Positions 1-9,256 of a stretch of 64,000 nt of DNA are shown piece by piece. The stretch's first letter is position 1, and each line of letters begins with the position of its first letter. The notes beneath the pieces are model-generated. The model was not told the DNA's origin and ran no database searches. It saw only the letters and a program-made list of their open reading frames with translations. A program made the translations under genes and the position numbers. Origin of the DNA: Sphingobacterium multivorum (GTDB lineage: Bacteria > Bacteroidota > Bacteroidia > Sphingobacteriales > Sphingobacteriaceae); assembly GCF_900457465.1 (NCBI RefSeq), contig NZ_UAUU01000006.1:1-64000 (forward strand), in the 5' to 3' direction.

Positions 1-208
1 TACCTTTTGTCATTCGACCTACGATAGCATCGCCCTCTATAGAATAAGGTGCTTTTCCGCCGACAGATTTCCAGCCATTTAGCGTTTTTCCATCAAAAAG
101 GTTCGTCCAACCTTTCTCATTACTCTTATCTGTCTGGGCATACGACATAACAGCATTGCTGACCATCGCAGCCATTAAAACAGATTTAAATAGTGTATTT
201 CTTTTCAT
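1..208 (-). CDS. DUF1080 (3-keto-disaccharide hydrolase-like) secreted protein, 3' end off window
   Basis: Only the first 69 codons are inside the window; the start codon is the complement of 206-208. The translation begins with a signal peptide (MKRNTLFKSVLMAAM, ending near SYA-Q), followed by GWTNLFDGKTLNGWKSVGG, the hallmark start of DUF1080 / 3-keto-glucoside hydrolase domains, which are concanavalin-like folds that bind or cleave sugars in the periplasm or on the surface. It lies downstream of the susD remnant on the same strand, as the third gene of a sugar-uptake operon. A LacI-type operator-like motif sits about 220 bp upstream (426-448), so it may have its own promoter. The substrate cannot be told from this fragment. 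Confidence 0.8.
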   Translation of the reverse strand, partial: MKRNTLFKSVLMAAMVSNAVMSYAQTDKSNEKGWTNLFDGKTLNGWKSVGGKAPYSIEGDAIVGRMTKG

Positions 209-425
209 TGTAAAATTTAATCTTGAGTCTATTGACCCGGTTTATTTATTCATCATTGGTTCGTCAATCATAACAAGATCGGGACCATCCCATCGAAAGC
301 CTGGAGCCAACGCTACATGTAACTTTCTAACCAGACAGGCCCATATTTACTTATCGGTTATTAATTCAATTGACTTAGTAAAACAATATATCAATTAATA
401 TAAGCGAAATGAATCAAATGATCTG

Positions 426-448
426 ATTTATTTACGAAAACGTTTGAA
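426..448. promoter_or_regulatory. Putative LacI-family operator (copy 1)
   Basis: The core ACGAAAACGTTTGAAA resembles PurR/LacI-type boxes with a central CG. The 23 bp ATTTATTTACG...GTTTGAA recur identically at 8374-8396, and a close variant lies at 50973-50989. It sits between the end of the disrupted susD and the DUF1080 gene. The regulator itself is not in the window. Confidence 0.5.
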
Positions 449-585
449 AATACCTATTACTTACCTTCAACCAATAACGGCGTTTTATTTTTCTCTGCAC
501 CTGGGTAACCTATATTTTGATTGATAACACCTTTAATATTGGTATTAATCGCATTAGCGGGCACAGGCCATAAGATATGGTGCAC

Positions 586-594
586 ACTAATTTT
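586..594. repeat. 9-bp target-site duplication of IS copy A (left)
   Basis: ACTAATTTT at 586-594 is repeated exactly at 1945-1953, directly flanking the element. This marks it as a simple insertion and fixes the element ends. Confidence 0.93.
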
Positions 595-680
595 CACATG
601 TGTCCTAAATAAATTTTAGGAGTCGTTTTCTGTGTTACAACCATTGATTTTTTGCTCATTTGAATTTTGACCCCTACTTT

Positions 681-1857
681 TCATTCCGTGAAGATGTTCA
701 GCTGTCCATTTTTTCCTTTGACCGGAGGCCTGACAAATGGATCATCTATCCATTTCCAGATGTTTATTTTCACGAAGATATTCATTCTGATAAATGCCAC
801 AAGATTGGAAAGATTCCAATCATATTTGGCCTTCTTTTGGAGGTACTTTAACAGTAATATGCCGATCAGTGAAGTCCAGATCTGTATCATCACTGCATTT
901 TCAGAAGTCCCTATGAATGTCGATACTTTTAAGCGCTGCTTTAGATGCTTGAAGAAGACTTCGATATGCCAGCGTTGTTTATAGATGTTTGCCACCAAAG
1001 AAGCCTTCCATTTAGTATTATTGGTCAAAAAGTGGTACTCATTACCAGTGGTGCTGTCCCAAAAGTGGACCAGGCGTAACGGTTTGGAATTGTATTTATT
1101 GCAGGCAGCACCGGAAAGCTCAATGATCTCATCTTTAATGATTCCCTTTTCCAAGAGTGCTTCACTCTGATATGATTTGATAACCTTGTAATTCATGTTG
1201 GTTTTACTCCTGGTAACGAAATAACAGCCCCTGCTGTCCAAATCCCCAAGCCAGCTGTAATCCACGTAGCCACGGTCCACTACCACCACGCTTCCCTTAG
1301 AAAAACTGTAACTACCGGCCCGCTGGCTCTCATGTTACTTTTCCATCGGTAATCTGCATAAAAACAGGCAGGCAGCCATCATAATCCAGAACGGTGTGCA
1401 GTTTTACCGCACCTTTGGTGCTCCTGAATTTAGCCCAGTCAAATACAGATAGACATAAGGGGATGATGCTGGCATCCATCAGATATACTTTACGCTTTAG
1501 CTGACCAAGATCTTTGCGAAAATGGGTGTCCTTTTGCCAAAGCCTATCCAAAACAGAATAGTAAAGATCTTTGAAAAGTTCATGGGTACGGTGTGTGTTG
1601 ATATAGGATATATTAGACTTACTTGGAGCTCTTACTACACCTAAGTGGTTCAGATTACCAGTGGTACTGCGTAAACCGTTACTAATATCACGAACCGAAT
1701 CTGCCGAGGAAAAATGACAGAAAAGCATACTGACTAGATGCGTCCAGCTGTTGATCCCTTTCTGATGTTTGTCACTTTTGTGCTTTGAAACCAAATCTTT
1801 GAATAATTCGCGGTCGATAAGAGATAAAATCTGACTAAAAACGTTTAAATTTATCAT
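681..1857 (-). pseudogene. IS4-family transposase, frameshifted (copy A)
   Basis: The N-terminal part (1857 to 1330) has the DUF4372-type start MINLNVFSQILSLIDREL and the first catalytic Asp region (YLMDASIIPLCL). It stops after ITDGKVT. The C-terminal part (1289 to 681) resumes with VVVDRGYVDYSW and contains the Y-x2-R-x3-E-x6-K signature (YKQRWHIEVFFKHLK). Compared with intact copy B, copy A reads CATGTTACTTTTCC where B has CATGCACTTTTCC near 1333, one extra base. The transposase is therefore probably non-functional in cis but could be mobilised by copy B. Confidence 0.9.
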
Positions 1858-1917
1858 GGCGGTGTGTTATAATTTTGCGATTTAAATATAGCAACTTTGC
1901 TATATCTAAACACCGCC
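1858..1917 (-). promoter_or_regulatory. Fold-back hairpin in transposase leader (copy A)
   Basis: In the transposase mRNA the arm GGCGGTGT (complement of 1910-1917) pairs with ACACCGCC (complement of 1858-1865), and an inner palindrome ATATAGCAA/TTGCTATAT lies at 1886-1905. The 3' arm directly abuts the ATG. The same structure is present in copy B. By analogy with IS10 and IS50, it would block translation from transcripts reading in from outside. Confidence 0.6.
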
Positions 1918-3702
1918 ACTTTTTAAACGTTTAGGACGCAAGTGACTAATTTTATATTCGGCCCACTTATGTTTTACCCCTTTATTATAGAAATTACTTT
2001 TAGCAACCACTCTATCGTACCAGAAATTAACTCCAGTTTGTTTAATGTTCGCATTCGTTCCGCCTGGGCCGCTAATCTGTTTTAAATCATAGACACGATC
2101 ACCAAAAATTTCGCATGGTTTTCGGGTCTTTGCGTAGGTATAGGCAATCCTTACGAGCTCAATATGTCTGTTTTCTTCGTAATACAACTCACGTGCACGC
2201 TCATCTAATAGCTCACCGATATTGATTTCGTCTGCTGTTAGCTGTGTTGCACCGGCGCGTTGACGGACTTCGTTAATAGCCATAGCGGCCTGACCAAGAT
2301 CATTTTTCCAATAGTAACTTTCGGCCAACAATAAATAGACTTCTGCAGAACGGTAAATATACCATGGGGTTTCCCCGCCTTCCCATTGTGTTTGTAATGG
2401 ATCCGGCACAAATAATTTATAATGCGGCCAAGAGAACCATAGCCGAATGGAATCCTCCACACTCATTCCCACCGGTTTAACCAGATTTTTTCCATACCAG
2501 GGATTGCCCGTCTTTTTTAAGTTGGGCTCATTGTATTTCAAATCTTCCATCTTTCGCCAACTATCCCGGTTAAAGATCCCCCGCAAATCATTATCTTCTT
2601 TGCCAGGCCTCCAAATCTGATTTGTAAAATACCAGGTTGGACGCAATCGTCCTATACCACGACCATAGTTCTTATTTAAATCCAATGAAAGATCAGTTTC
2701 ATCCGCTGCCAATGATAATCCTGCCCCCGTTTTTCCGTCTGGTGTTTTTATACCGCCGTTGTTCCAAAAAGGAACGCCATTACGCATTGTTCTGATACGA
2801 TCAGAGCCATCAACTCCAGGATAAGAAACTACATACATTAAACCTTCGGTATTGGCACCATCTAATTTTGCTTCAACACTATGAAGGTCAAACATCAGAT
2901 TGGTATTTGGTCTACTTTTATTCACCGTAAATCTACTTTTCATAAGTGGATGAATAGCAACAATTTCTTTGCCGATGGCGATTGTCCGATCAAAATCTGC
3001 CAAAGCCATACAGACCTTCATCAACAATACACCGCAGGCAGATTTGGAGGTACGTCCACGGTCTACTCTTTCGGGCACCCATTGATACGCAAATTCCAGG
3101 TCTTTTCGTAATTTCTCGAGAATACTCCAACGATCGTAGCTATAGAAATCATATTTCGGTTCATTTATTTCTTTATCAATGAAGGGCACATCACCAAACT
3201 GATGCACTAATTTGAAATAACGGTAGGCACGTTGAAAATAAGCTGCTCCTAAAATCGCGTTTTTTTCATTTTCGTCTTTAAAAGTTCCGGCATCTATTCT
3301 TGAAATAATAAGATTAGCATATTTTATTCCCTAAATCCTTCGTACCAATACCACCCCACTTTAGTTCTATCGTTGTGATTGAGATCTGCATCAGGGAGCA
3401 GTGCAATATCCATATCCATTTGTGGACCAGCTTTATCTGTTGTCCCCTCAACGGCTACTTCAGATTGGATAATCTCGGTCAAAATGGGCGCAGCATCGCC
3501 AAAAAACTCATGCCGCATATTTCTTTCACAGGCCGTTAAAGCGGAGTACATCCCTTGCGCATCGGCTAGCGCAACATCGGGCTCATAGAAAGACAGGGGT
3601 TTCGGTTTAAGCCAATCCTTACTGCACGAAAATGTAAAAACAGCCATTGAACCAATACATAAACTATATAGTATATTTTTTTTGAATTTCATGATCTAGT
3701 GA

Positions 3703-6700
3703 TTAAAGAGTAAAGTTTAAACTTAAATTATATGTGCGGGGGGCTGGGTCGCCAACATCTGCCAATGCATCGCTTTTCCAGCTTCTTTCGGGGTCTCCAA
3801 ATTTAAAATCTTTTGTCAAGTATGCTACATTTCTAATCGAAGCTGAAATACGAAGCTGCTGAATTCTTAACGATTGCAAGATAAATTTTGGCAGACTGTA
3901 AGAAAGCACCATGTTGTCCAAACGCATAAAGGACATGTTGACGTAGTTTGTACCATTATTTTTTGATCCTATACGCGCATAATCGTTGATCGGATTTTCT
4001 GGCGTCCAATGCTGTAGTGCATAGTCGGTACTCCGATCTGCAAAATTACTGTTGTTTGCAGCCTGATTAAAGTCTCCATAATGCCCCCAATTGGAATAAA
4101 TTAAAAATGAAAAACTCAGCTCTTTATAACGCAATTCATTTCGAAACGACCACCTAAAACGCGGTGTTGTATACCCCTGAAATACACGGTCGGCATCCGT
4201 TAAGACCCCATCTCCATTTTGATCTACATATTTAAAATCACCAGGCTGGTTACTATATTTTGCAGCCATTTCCTCTTCCCCTAGTTGCCAGATTCCATTT
4301 CGTTGGTAGGCCCATATCCGGTCGGGATCCTGTCCAATAAACCATCTATTTTTAACATCGTCCGCTTCCCTTTGGCCGACGACATTTCCTTCACTATCTT
4401 TTACATCCACCATATCGCCATACAACTTCACAATTTTTCTCCGGTTCAACATAAAGATCGCAGTCGCATTCCAACTAAAATCGCCCCTATTCATGATGTT
4501 ACTATTTAAGGTAATATCAAAACCTTTATTGGAGAGCTCACCTAGATTGGCAGCAACACTGCTAAATCCGATAATTTCTGGCAATGCGCGATCTACCAAT
4601 AAATCCTGGGTTGTTGCCGTATAAAAATCCAGTGCACCACTGAGACGGCCATGGAAGACTGAAAAGTCCAAACCGGCATTATACGAACTTTTACTCTCCC
4701 ATTTCAAGCCCAAATTGGCCATTCTATTTACGTATAACTGAGACGAAAGATAGAGGTTTCCACTCGCATCAATATAGGGATGTAACCCAGAGGTCATGTC
4801 GGAAAGCGCTTCGTAAAGCTCAATATCACGATTACCATTTCTTCCCCAAGAAAGTCGCAGCTTACCATAATCCAACCAGGATTTGGTATTTTTCATAAAA
4901 CCTTCCGCTGTAAAATCCCAGGCAAAAGCCAGGGCTGGAAAGGTTGCCCTTGGATTTTGAGCGCCAAAGGCTGAATATCCGTCGCGTCGTACAGAAGCAG
5001 TCAGCATATAGCGATCTTTAAACGAATAAAACAAGCGAGCCATTAAGGCATCTCCGGTTTGATATTTGTCTTCGCTTTCGTTCAATGGAATTGTACCGGC
5101 CTGTAATCGATGCCAGCCCAGAATATCAGAAGGTACAAACTGAGAAGCTGTGGCCTTGGTTCGCCAAAACTGCCCTTTCTCTGCATTTTGAAGCAATGTC
5201 ACTTCAAAATTATGTACATCAAAACGCCGCTTCCAACGCAATACATTATCTAACTGCCAATTGTATGTTTTTTCAAAGGAGCGTTCGCTACTTCCACCTT
5301 TTGCCTTCCACTCGGGATTTTTTGAAGAATCGTGGTTATAATACTCGTGCCAGATAAATGAAGGGGTAAAATTGGATTGCAATTCTATCCCAAATGGCAA
5401 ACTAATCACACCGTACAAACTGGAATTCAATGTATTATAATTATTTTTTCGATCTCTAAATTGATTATCAAAGAATGGGTTTACGGGAGTGACATCGCCT
5501 GTCGGCAGTCTTTGATAAATACTAGAAGGATCATCAAGATTATTAGACCCGAAGGGAGAAATCACTGCTGATTGTTTCCAATCGGATTTTAGAAAGCCCT
5601 CATTTCGAACGGCGAAATTTGTATTCGCCCCGACTTTTAGATAGGATGTAATTCTAGTTTCGAGATTTAGTCGTGTTCTGAAATTTTTAAACCGACTTCC
5701 AACCACTACTCCCTCCCGATCAACATGGTTTAAGGAAAAATAGTAGTTAGTGTTCTCATTACTATTCGATACAGCAACAGCATAATCCTGCTGGATCCCC
5801 TTTTGAAAAACCAAATCCTGCCAATCCGTAATCTTATTGTTCATGTAATTTTCAATCTCCGGCGTCTTAAGCTCTAATCGAGAAAGCCAAGACCTGATCA
5901 ACTGATCCTCTGTTACATTTGTAACGGGGGTCTTTTGATCGTAATTATACCAGTCCAATTGATTGGTTCCATTGAGCAATCTTGGGTCCACGAACATTTC
6001 GGGGTGAGCTTTAAGATAGTCGTCTGTCCGACGACCTACTTCAAAGTCATAGCGATATTTCAAAAACTCACCAGCATTCATCACTGCAGGCATACCTGCA
6101 CTTTCCACCATACCAAAATTTCCATTGAAAGTAATGGACGGTTTTCCTTTTTTACCTCTTTTTGTCGTAATTAAGATAACGCCGTTGGCAGCTTTTGCAC
6201 CGTATACAGCAGTTGCACTGGCATCTTTTAAAATATCGATTGACTGAATATCATTGGGATTAATATCAGCAAATGTTCCGTCAAAAATAACACCATCCAC
6301 AACATTTAAGGGGCTACTACCAGCTTTCAATGTTCCCTTTCCCCTTACCTGTAAGCTTGCATCCCCTTTAGCCGAATTACCCTGTCCAATCACCAATCCA
6401 GCCGCATTTCCCCGCAGGAGATCCTGAACAGACCGGGGCGCCTCCTTCTCAAGCTTTTCGGTCTGCACAGAAACAATTGCACCGGTCACATCTTTCCGCT
6501 TGGCGGTTCCGTAGCCAATAACGACAACTTCATCTAGATTCTCTGTAGATTCAGAAAGAGTAATCTCTATTTCCTTACCTACTTCTACCTCAAGTTCTTT
6601 GGACAAGTACCCTGTATGGGTAAAACTTAAAGTAACTTTAGCAGTACTACGCTGCAATTTTACACTAAAGCGACCGTAGCTATCTGTTACAGTACCTGTT

Positions 6701-6870
6701 GAAGTTCCCTTCACCAAAACGGTGACTTTTTCCAAAAAACGCCCATCATTAGTTTTGACGACGCCCGTTAATTCTTTTCCAGTTCCTTGTGAATGAACGG
6801 TTCCTGTCGACAGCAATAGCATACACAAAAAAGAAAAACTAACGAAAATTAAACGATTAAATTTTCTCAT
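3703..6870 (-). CDS. SusC/RagA-family TonB-dependent outer-membrane transporter
   Basis: This 1055-residue protein has a signal peptide (about 1-28, ending VHSQG), a carboxypeptidase-regulatory-like beta-sandwich (about 33-115), the plug domain after the TonB-box-like stretch DEVVVIGYGTAKRKDVTG (near residue 115), and a long beta-barrel ending in SLNFTL. It imports oligosaccharides across the outer membrane together with the SusD lipoprotein 10 bp downstream, which is disrupted. It lacks an N-terminal STN domain, so it is not expected to signal to a FecR anti-sigma factor, unlike the SusC at 26.9-30.5 kb. IS copy B lies 136 bp upstream in the same orientation, so expression may now depend on read-through from the element. 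The frame is intact. Confidence 0.95.
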   Translation of the reverse strand: MRKFNRLIFVSFSFLCMLLLSTGTVHSQGTGKELTGVVKTNDGRFLEKVTVLVKGTSTGTVTDSYGRFSVKLQRSTAKVTLSFTHTGYLSKELEVEVGKEIEITLSESTENLDEVVVIGYGTAKRKDVTGAIVSVQTEKLEKEAPRSVQDLLRGNAAGLVIGQGNSAKGDASLQVRGKGTLKAGSSPLNVVDGVIFDGTFADINPNDIQSIDILKDASATAVYGAKAANGVILITTKRGKKGKPSITFNGNFGMVESAGMPAVMNAGEFLKYRYDFEVGRRTDDYLKAHPEMFVDPRLLNGTNQLDWYNYDQKTPVTNVTEDQLIRSWLSRLELKTPEIENYMNNKITDWQDLVFQKGIQQDYAVAVSNSNENTNYYFSLNHVDREGVVVGSRFKNFRTRLNLETRITSYLKVGANTNFAVRNEGFLKSDWKQSAVISPFGSNNLDDPSSIYQRLPTGDVTPVNPFFDNQFRDRKNNYNTLNSSLYGVISLPFGIELQSNFTPSFIWHEYYNHDSSKNPEWKAKGGSSERSFEKTYNWQLDNVLRWKRRFDVHNFEVTLLQNAEKGQFWRTKATASQFVPSDILGWHRLQAGTIPLNESEDKYQTGDALMARLFYSFKDRYMLTASVRRDGYSAFGAQNPRATFPALAFAWDFTAEGFMKNTKSWLDYGKLRLSWGRNGNRDIELYEALSDMTSGLHPYIDASGNLYLSSQLYVNRMANLGLKWESKSSYNAGLDFSVFHGRLSGALDFYTATTQDLLVDRALPEIIGFSSVAANLGELSNKGFDITLNSNIMNRGDFSWNATAIFMLNRRKIVKLYGDMVDVKDSEGNVVGQREADDVKNRWFIGQDPDRIWAYQRNGIWQLGEEEMAAKYSNQPGDFKYVDQNGDGVLTDADRVFQGYTTPRFRWSFRNELRYKELSFSFLIYSNWGHYGDFNQAANNSNFADRSTDYALQHWTPENPINDYARIGSKNNGTNYVNMSFMRLDNMVLSYSLPKFILQSLRIQQLRISASIRNVAYLTKDFKFGDPERSWKSDALADVGDPAPRTYNLSLNFTL

Positions 6871-6997
6871 AAATTAAGATTTATTGGTTATTAATAAATA
6901 AAACTATAAAAAGGCTAACAACAAGACCTTTTAGTCGTTCATATCAATTGGTTATTATTTAATCAACACAAAACAATAGTATTAATTAAGAAAATAC

Positions 6998-7006
6998 AAT
7001 CAAACC
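6998..7006. repeat. 9-bp target-site duplication of IS copy B (left)
   Basis: AATCAAACC at 6998-7006 is repeated exactly at 8355-8363 on the other side of the element. Confidence 0.93.
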
Positions 7007-7091
7007 CACATGTGTCCTAAATAAATTTTAGGGAGCTGTTTCTGTGTTCCCAACATAGATTTTTTCCTCATTTGAATTTTGACCCTACTTT

Positions 7092-8267
7092 TCATTCCTG
7101 GAAGATGTGCAGCTGTCCATTTTTCCCTTTGACCGGAGGCCTTACAAAGGGATCATCTATCCATTGCCAGATATTAATTTTTACGAAGATATTCATTCTG
7201 ATAAATGCCACCAGATTGGAGAGGTTCCAATCATATCTGGCCTTCTTTTGCAGATATTTTAGCAGTAATATACCGATCAGGGAAGTCCAGATCTGGATCA
7301 TCACTGCATTTTCAGAAGTCCCTATGAATGTCGATACTTTTAAGCGCTGCTTTAGATGCTTGAAGAAGACTTCGATATGCCAGCGCTGTTTATATATATT
7401 AGCCACCACAGAAGCCTTCCACGCAGTATTATTGGTCAAAAAATGGTACTCATTGCCCGTGGTGCTGTCCCAAAAGTGAACCAGGCGTAGCGGCTTGCCG
7501 TTGTATTTATTGCAGGCAGGGCCAGAAAGCTCAATGAGCTCATCTTTAATGATTCCCTTTTCCAGGAGCGCTTCACTCTGATATGATTTGATAACCTTGT
7601 ACTTCATGCCAGTTTTACTCCTGGTAACGAAGTAACAGCCGGTGCTGTCCAAATCCCCAAGCCAGCTATAATCCACGTAACCGCGATCCACGACCACGAC
7701 GCTTCCTTTTGGAAAACTGTAGCTACCCGCACGCTGGCTCTCATGCACTTTTCCATCCGTAATCTGCATAAAGACAGGTAGGCATCCATCATAATCCAGA
7801 ACGGTATGAAGTTTTACCGCACCTTTGGTGCTCCTGAATTTAGCCCAGTCAAATAGAGATAGACATAATGGGATCACGCTGGCATCCATCAGATAAACCT
7901 TTCGCTTCAATTGGGTAAGATCTTTGCGAAAATGCGTATCCTTTTGCCAGAGCTTGTCCAAAAGAGCAAAGTATAGATCTTTAAAGAGTTCATGGGGGCG
8001 ATGCTTGTTGATATAAGAAATATTAGACTTACTAGGAGCTCTAATCACACCTAAATGATTCAGATTACCAGTTGTACTGCGCAAGCCATTACTGATATCC
8101 CGAACTGAATCTGCCGAGGAAAAATGGCAGAATATCATGCTCGCAAGATGCGTCCAACTGTTGATCCCTTTGCAATGTTTATCACTCTTATGTTTAGCCA
8201 CCAAATCCTTGAATAATTCGCGGTCGATAAGCGATAAAATCTGACTAAAAACGTTTAAATTTACCAT
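7092..8267 (-). CDS. IS4-family transposase (intact, DDE)
   Basis: This 391-residue DDE transposase has an N-terminal DUF4372-like domain (about 1-75), catalytic Asp regions in YLMDASVIPLCL and VVVDRGYVDY, and the IS4 signature Y-x2-R-x3-E-x6-K in IYKQRWHIEVFFKHLK. It cuts and pastes its own element and could act on copy A as well. A hairpin arm directly precedes the start codon (see 8268-8327), suggesting translational protection against read-through. The length and unbroken frame indicate an active copy. Confidence 0.95.
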   Translation of the reverse strand: MVNLNVFSQILSLIDRELFKDLVAKHKSDKHCKGINSWTHLASMIFCHFSSADSVRDISNGLRSTTGNLNHLGVIRAPSKSNISYINKHRPHELFKDLYFALLDKLWQKDTHFRKDLTQLKRKVYLMDASVIPLCLSLFDWAKFRSTKGAVKLHTVLDYDGCLPVFMQITDGKVHESQRAGSYSFPKGSVVVVDRGYVDYSWLGDLDSTGCYFVTRSKTGMKYKVIKSYQSEALLEKGIIKDELIELSGPACNKYNGKPLRLVHFWDSTTGNEYHFLTNNTAWKASVVANIYKQRWHIEVFFKHLKQRLKVSTFIGTSENAVMIQIWTSLIGILLLKYLQKKARYDWNLSNLVAFIRMNIFVKINIWQWIDDPFVRPPVKGKNGQLHIFQE

Positions 8268-8327
8268 GGCGGTGTAATAAAATTTAGCGATTTAAATATA
8301 GCAACTTTGCTATATCAAAACACCGCC
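8268..8327 (-). promoter_or_regulatory. Fold-back hairpin in transposase leader (copy B)
   Basis: GGCGGTGT (complement of 8320-8327) pairs with ACACCGCC (complement of 8268-8275), whose last base is immediately followed by the ATG (complement of 8265-8267). The inner palindrome ATATAGCAA/TTGCTATAT lies at 8296-8315. It is conserved with copy A. Confidence 0.6.
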
Positions 8328-8373
8328 GCTTTTTTAACGTTTAGGACGCAAGTGAATCAAACCTTTTTAATTC

Positions 8374-8396
8374 ATTTATTTACGAAAACGTTTGAA
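8374..8396. promoter_or_regulatory. Putative LacI-family operator (copy 2)
   Basis: These 23 bp are identical to 426-448, with core ACGAAAACGTTTGAA. Before insertion of IS copy B it would have lain roughly 150 bp upstream of the susC start codon, a normal operator position. Confidence 0.55.
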
Positions 8397-9256
8397 TGCC
8401 TATAAAAATCAAATCACGGCATCCCAACAAAATAAAGAGGATAGTTCAGCCCTCTGGCTAAAAAACAATATATAGCAAACAAAAAGCCCTTCATAGGCTT
8501 TAAAACAAATAAAATTTAAAAATAAATTGAGACAAAAGAGCATAGTTTTGATAAAAAATGACATCTTTTTAAACTATAATTTCACTATATTTTAAATTAA
8601 AACAAATTTAAAATAAATTAAATTTAACGAAATAAATAATACAAACTTTACTAAATACAAAACCGACATGACCTAGAATTTTTTTTATGGTCAGGGAAAC
8701 AAAAGTCACATACATTATTTACGTCAGGTCAAATGAAAGGATCGAAATTTGGGACAAAACCATATCGTTGATGAGTTAGCCAAAACAGGTCTCCATCATT
8801 GGGCATTAGAAGTAATCAGATTAATCTCCAATTCTACATGCCTGCCCTTCTCATTAGCTTACTTTTAACATTGCCCCACCTAGGCCGTATAATCTAGGTA
8901 ACTTCACAGTGAAAACAACTAAAAAAGTTAGCCTCAACATAGACTCACGTTATTTGTAGGAGGAACTTGATGATACGATGGTCATAAAAAGGGCTCAACG
9001 ACAGGGTCGTGTACGCAATTCGTATTATTTTAGAAAAGTAAATAAAAACAATCAGTAAAAAATTTGGAGAATACGAAAATTATATACAACTTTAAAGCAC
9101 AAACACCTGCTCTAAACAGGCTACAAGTTAACAAAGGAAATTTTTTATTTTAAAACGAGGATTTTATCTTAGAATCGCTCATAGATAAAAGTCTAAATTA
9201 GTTTTTTTGCAGAAAAACTTACTTTTACTTAATGTACAAACAGTAGCATACAAAAT
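8397..9256. other. AT-rich intergenic stretch, possible gene remnants
   Basis: About 860 bp without a convincing gene. Two short open stretches on the plus strand look faintly coding: 8751-8868 (starting LGQNHIVDELAKTGLHHW) and 8960-9058 (starting EELDDTMVIKRAQRQGRV, ending with TAA). Neither has a proper start, and I do not recognise a family. They may be remnants of a deleted gene, such as a regulator of the susC operon, but this is a guess. The promoter of the gene at 9257 must lie near the right edge. Confidence 0.4.

Larger units (their letters stand above)
595..1944 (-). mobile_element. IS4-family insertion sequence, copy A (inside susD)
   Basis: The 1350-bp element is bounded by imperfect terminal inverted repeats CACATGTGTCCTAAA (595-609) and, reverse-complemented, CACTTGCGTCCTAAA (ending at 1944). 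A 9-bp duplication flanks it. It carries one transposase gene, here frameshifted, and is closely related to copy B at 7007-8354 without being identical; many scattered substitutions separate them, so it is not a very recent duplicate. It is inserted in the same transcriptional orientation as susD. Confidence 0.92.
457..3692 (-). pseudogene. SusD/RagB-like nutrient-binding lipoprotein, split by IS and frameshifted
   Basis: Reading from 3692, the lipoprotein signal MKFKKNILYSLCIGSMAVF ends in the lipobox FSC. The reading frame breaks near 3325, where GAATAAAA appears in place of an expected GAAATAAAA, and resumes as IKYANLIISRID. It then runs to 1945, where an IS4-type element (595-1944) interrupts it. 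Beyond the element the frame continues exactly (VHHILWPVPANAINTN and onward) to a TAA at 457-459. Removing the element and one 9-bp duplication, and restoring one base, gives about 626 residues, a normal SusD length. SusD proteins are surface lipoproteins that capture glycans for the SusC channel; the susC partner lies 10 bp upstream. As given, the gene is broken twice. The frameshift alone could be a sequence error; the insertion could not. Confidence 0.9.
7007..8354 (-). mobile_element. IS4-family insertion sequence, copy B (upstream of susC)
   Basis: The 1348-bp element has the same ends as copy A (CACATGTGTCCTAAA at 7007; right end finishing GGACGCAAGTG at 8354) and its own 9-bp duplication, AATCAAACC. 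Its transposase is intact. It is inserted between susC and the operator-like motif at 8374-8396, moving that motif about 1.36 kb farther from the gene it presumably controls. Because copies A and B have different target duplications, they inserted independently and do not form a composite transposon. Confidence 0.93.

Noticed and set aside
667..984. Plus-strand open frames inside the IS4 copies
   Set aside because: They are antisense shadows of the transposase, and their translations are not conserved between copies.
1289..1857. Programmed frameshifting in the transposase
   Set aside because: The intact copy B encodes the whole protein in one frame, and copy A simply has one extra base.
595..8354. 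The two IS4 copies as a composite transposon carrying susC
   Set aside because: Each copy has its own 9-bp duplication (ACTAATTTT and AATCAAACC), so they inserted independently. They could still recombine with each other.
8960..9058. Short open stretch as a real small gene
   Set aside because: It has an in-frame stop directly before it and no start codon near the front; at most a gene remnant.
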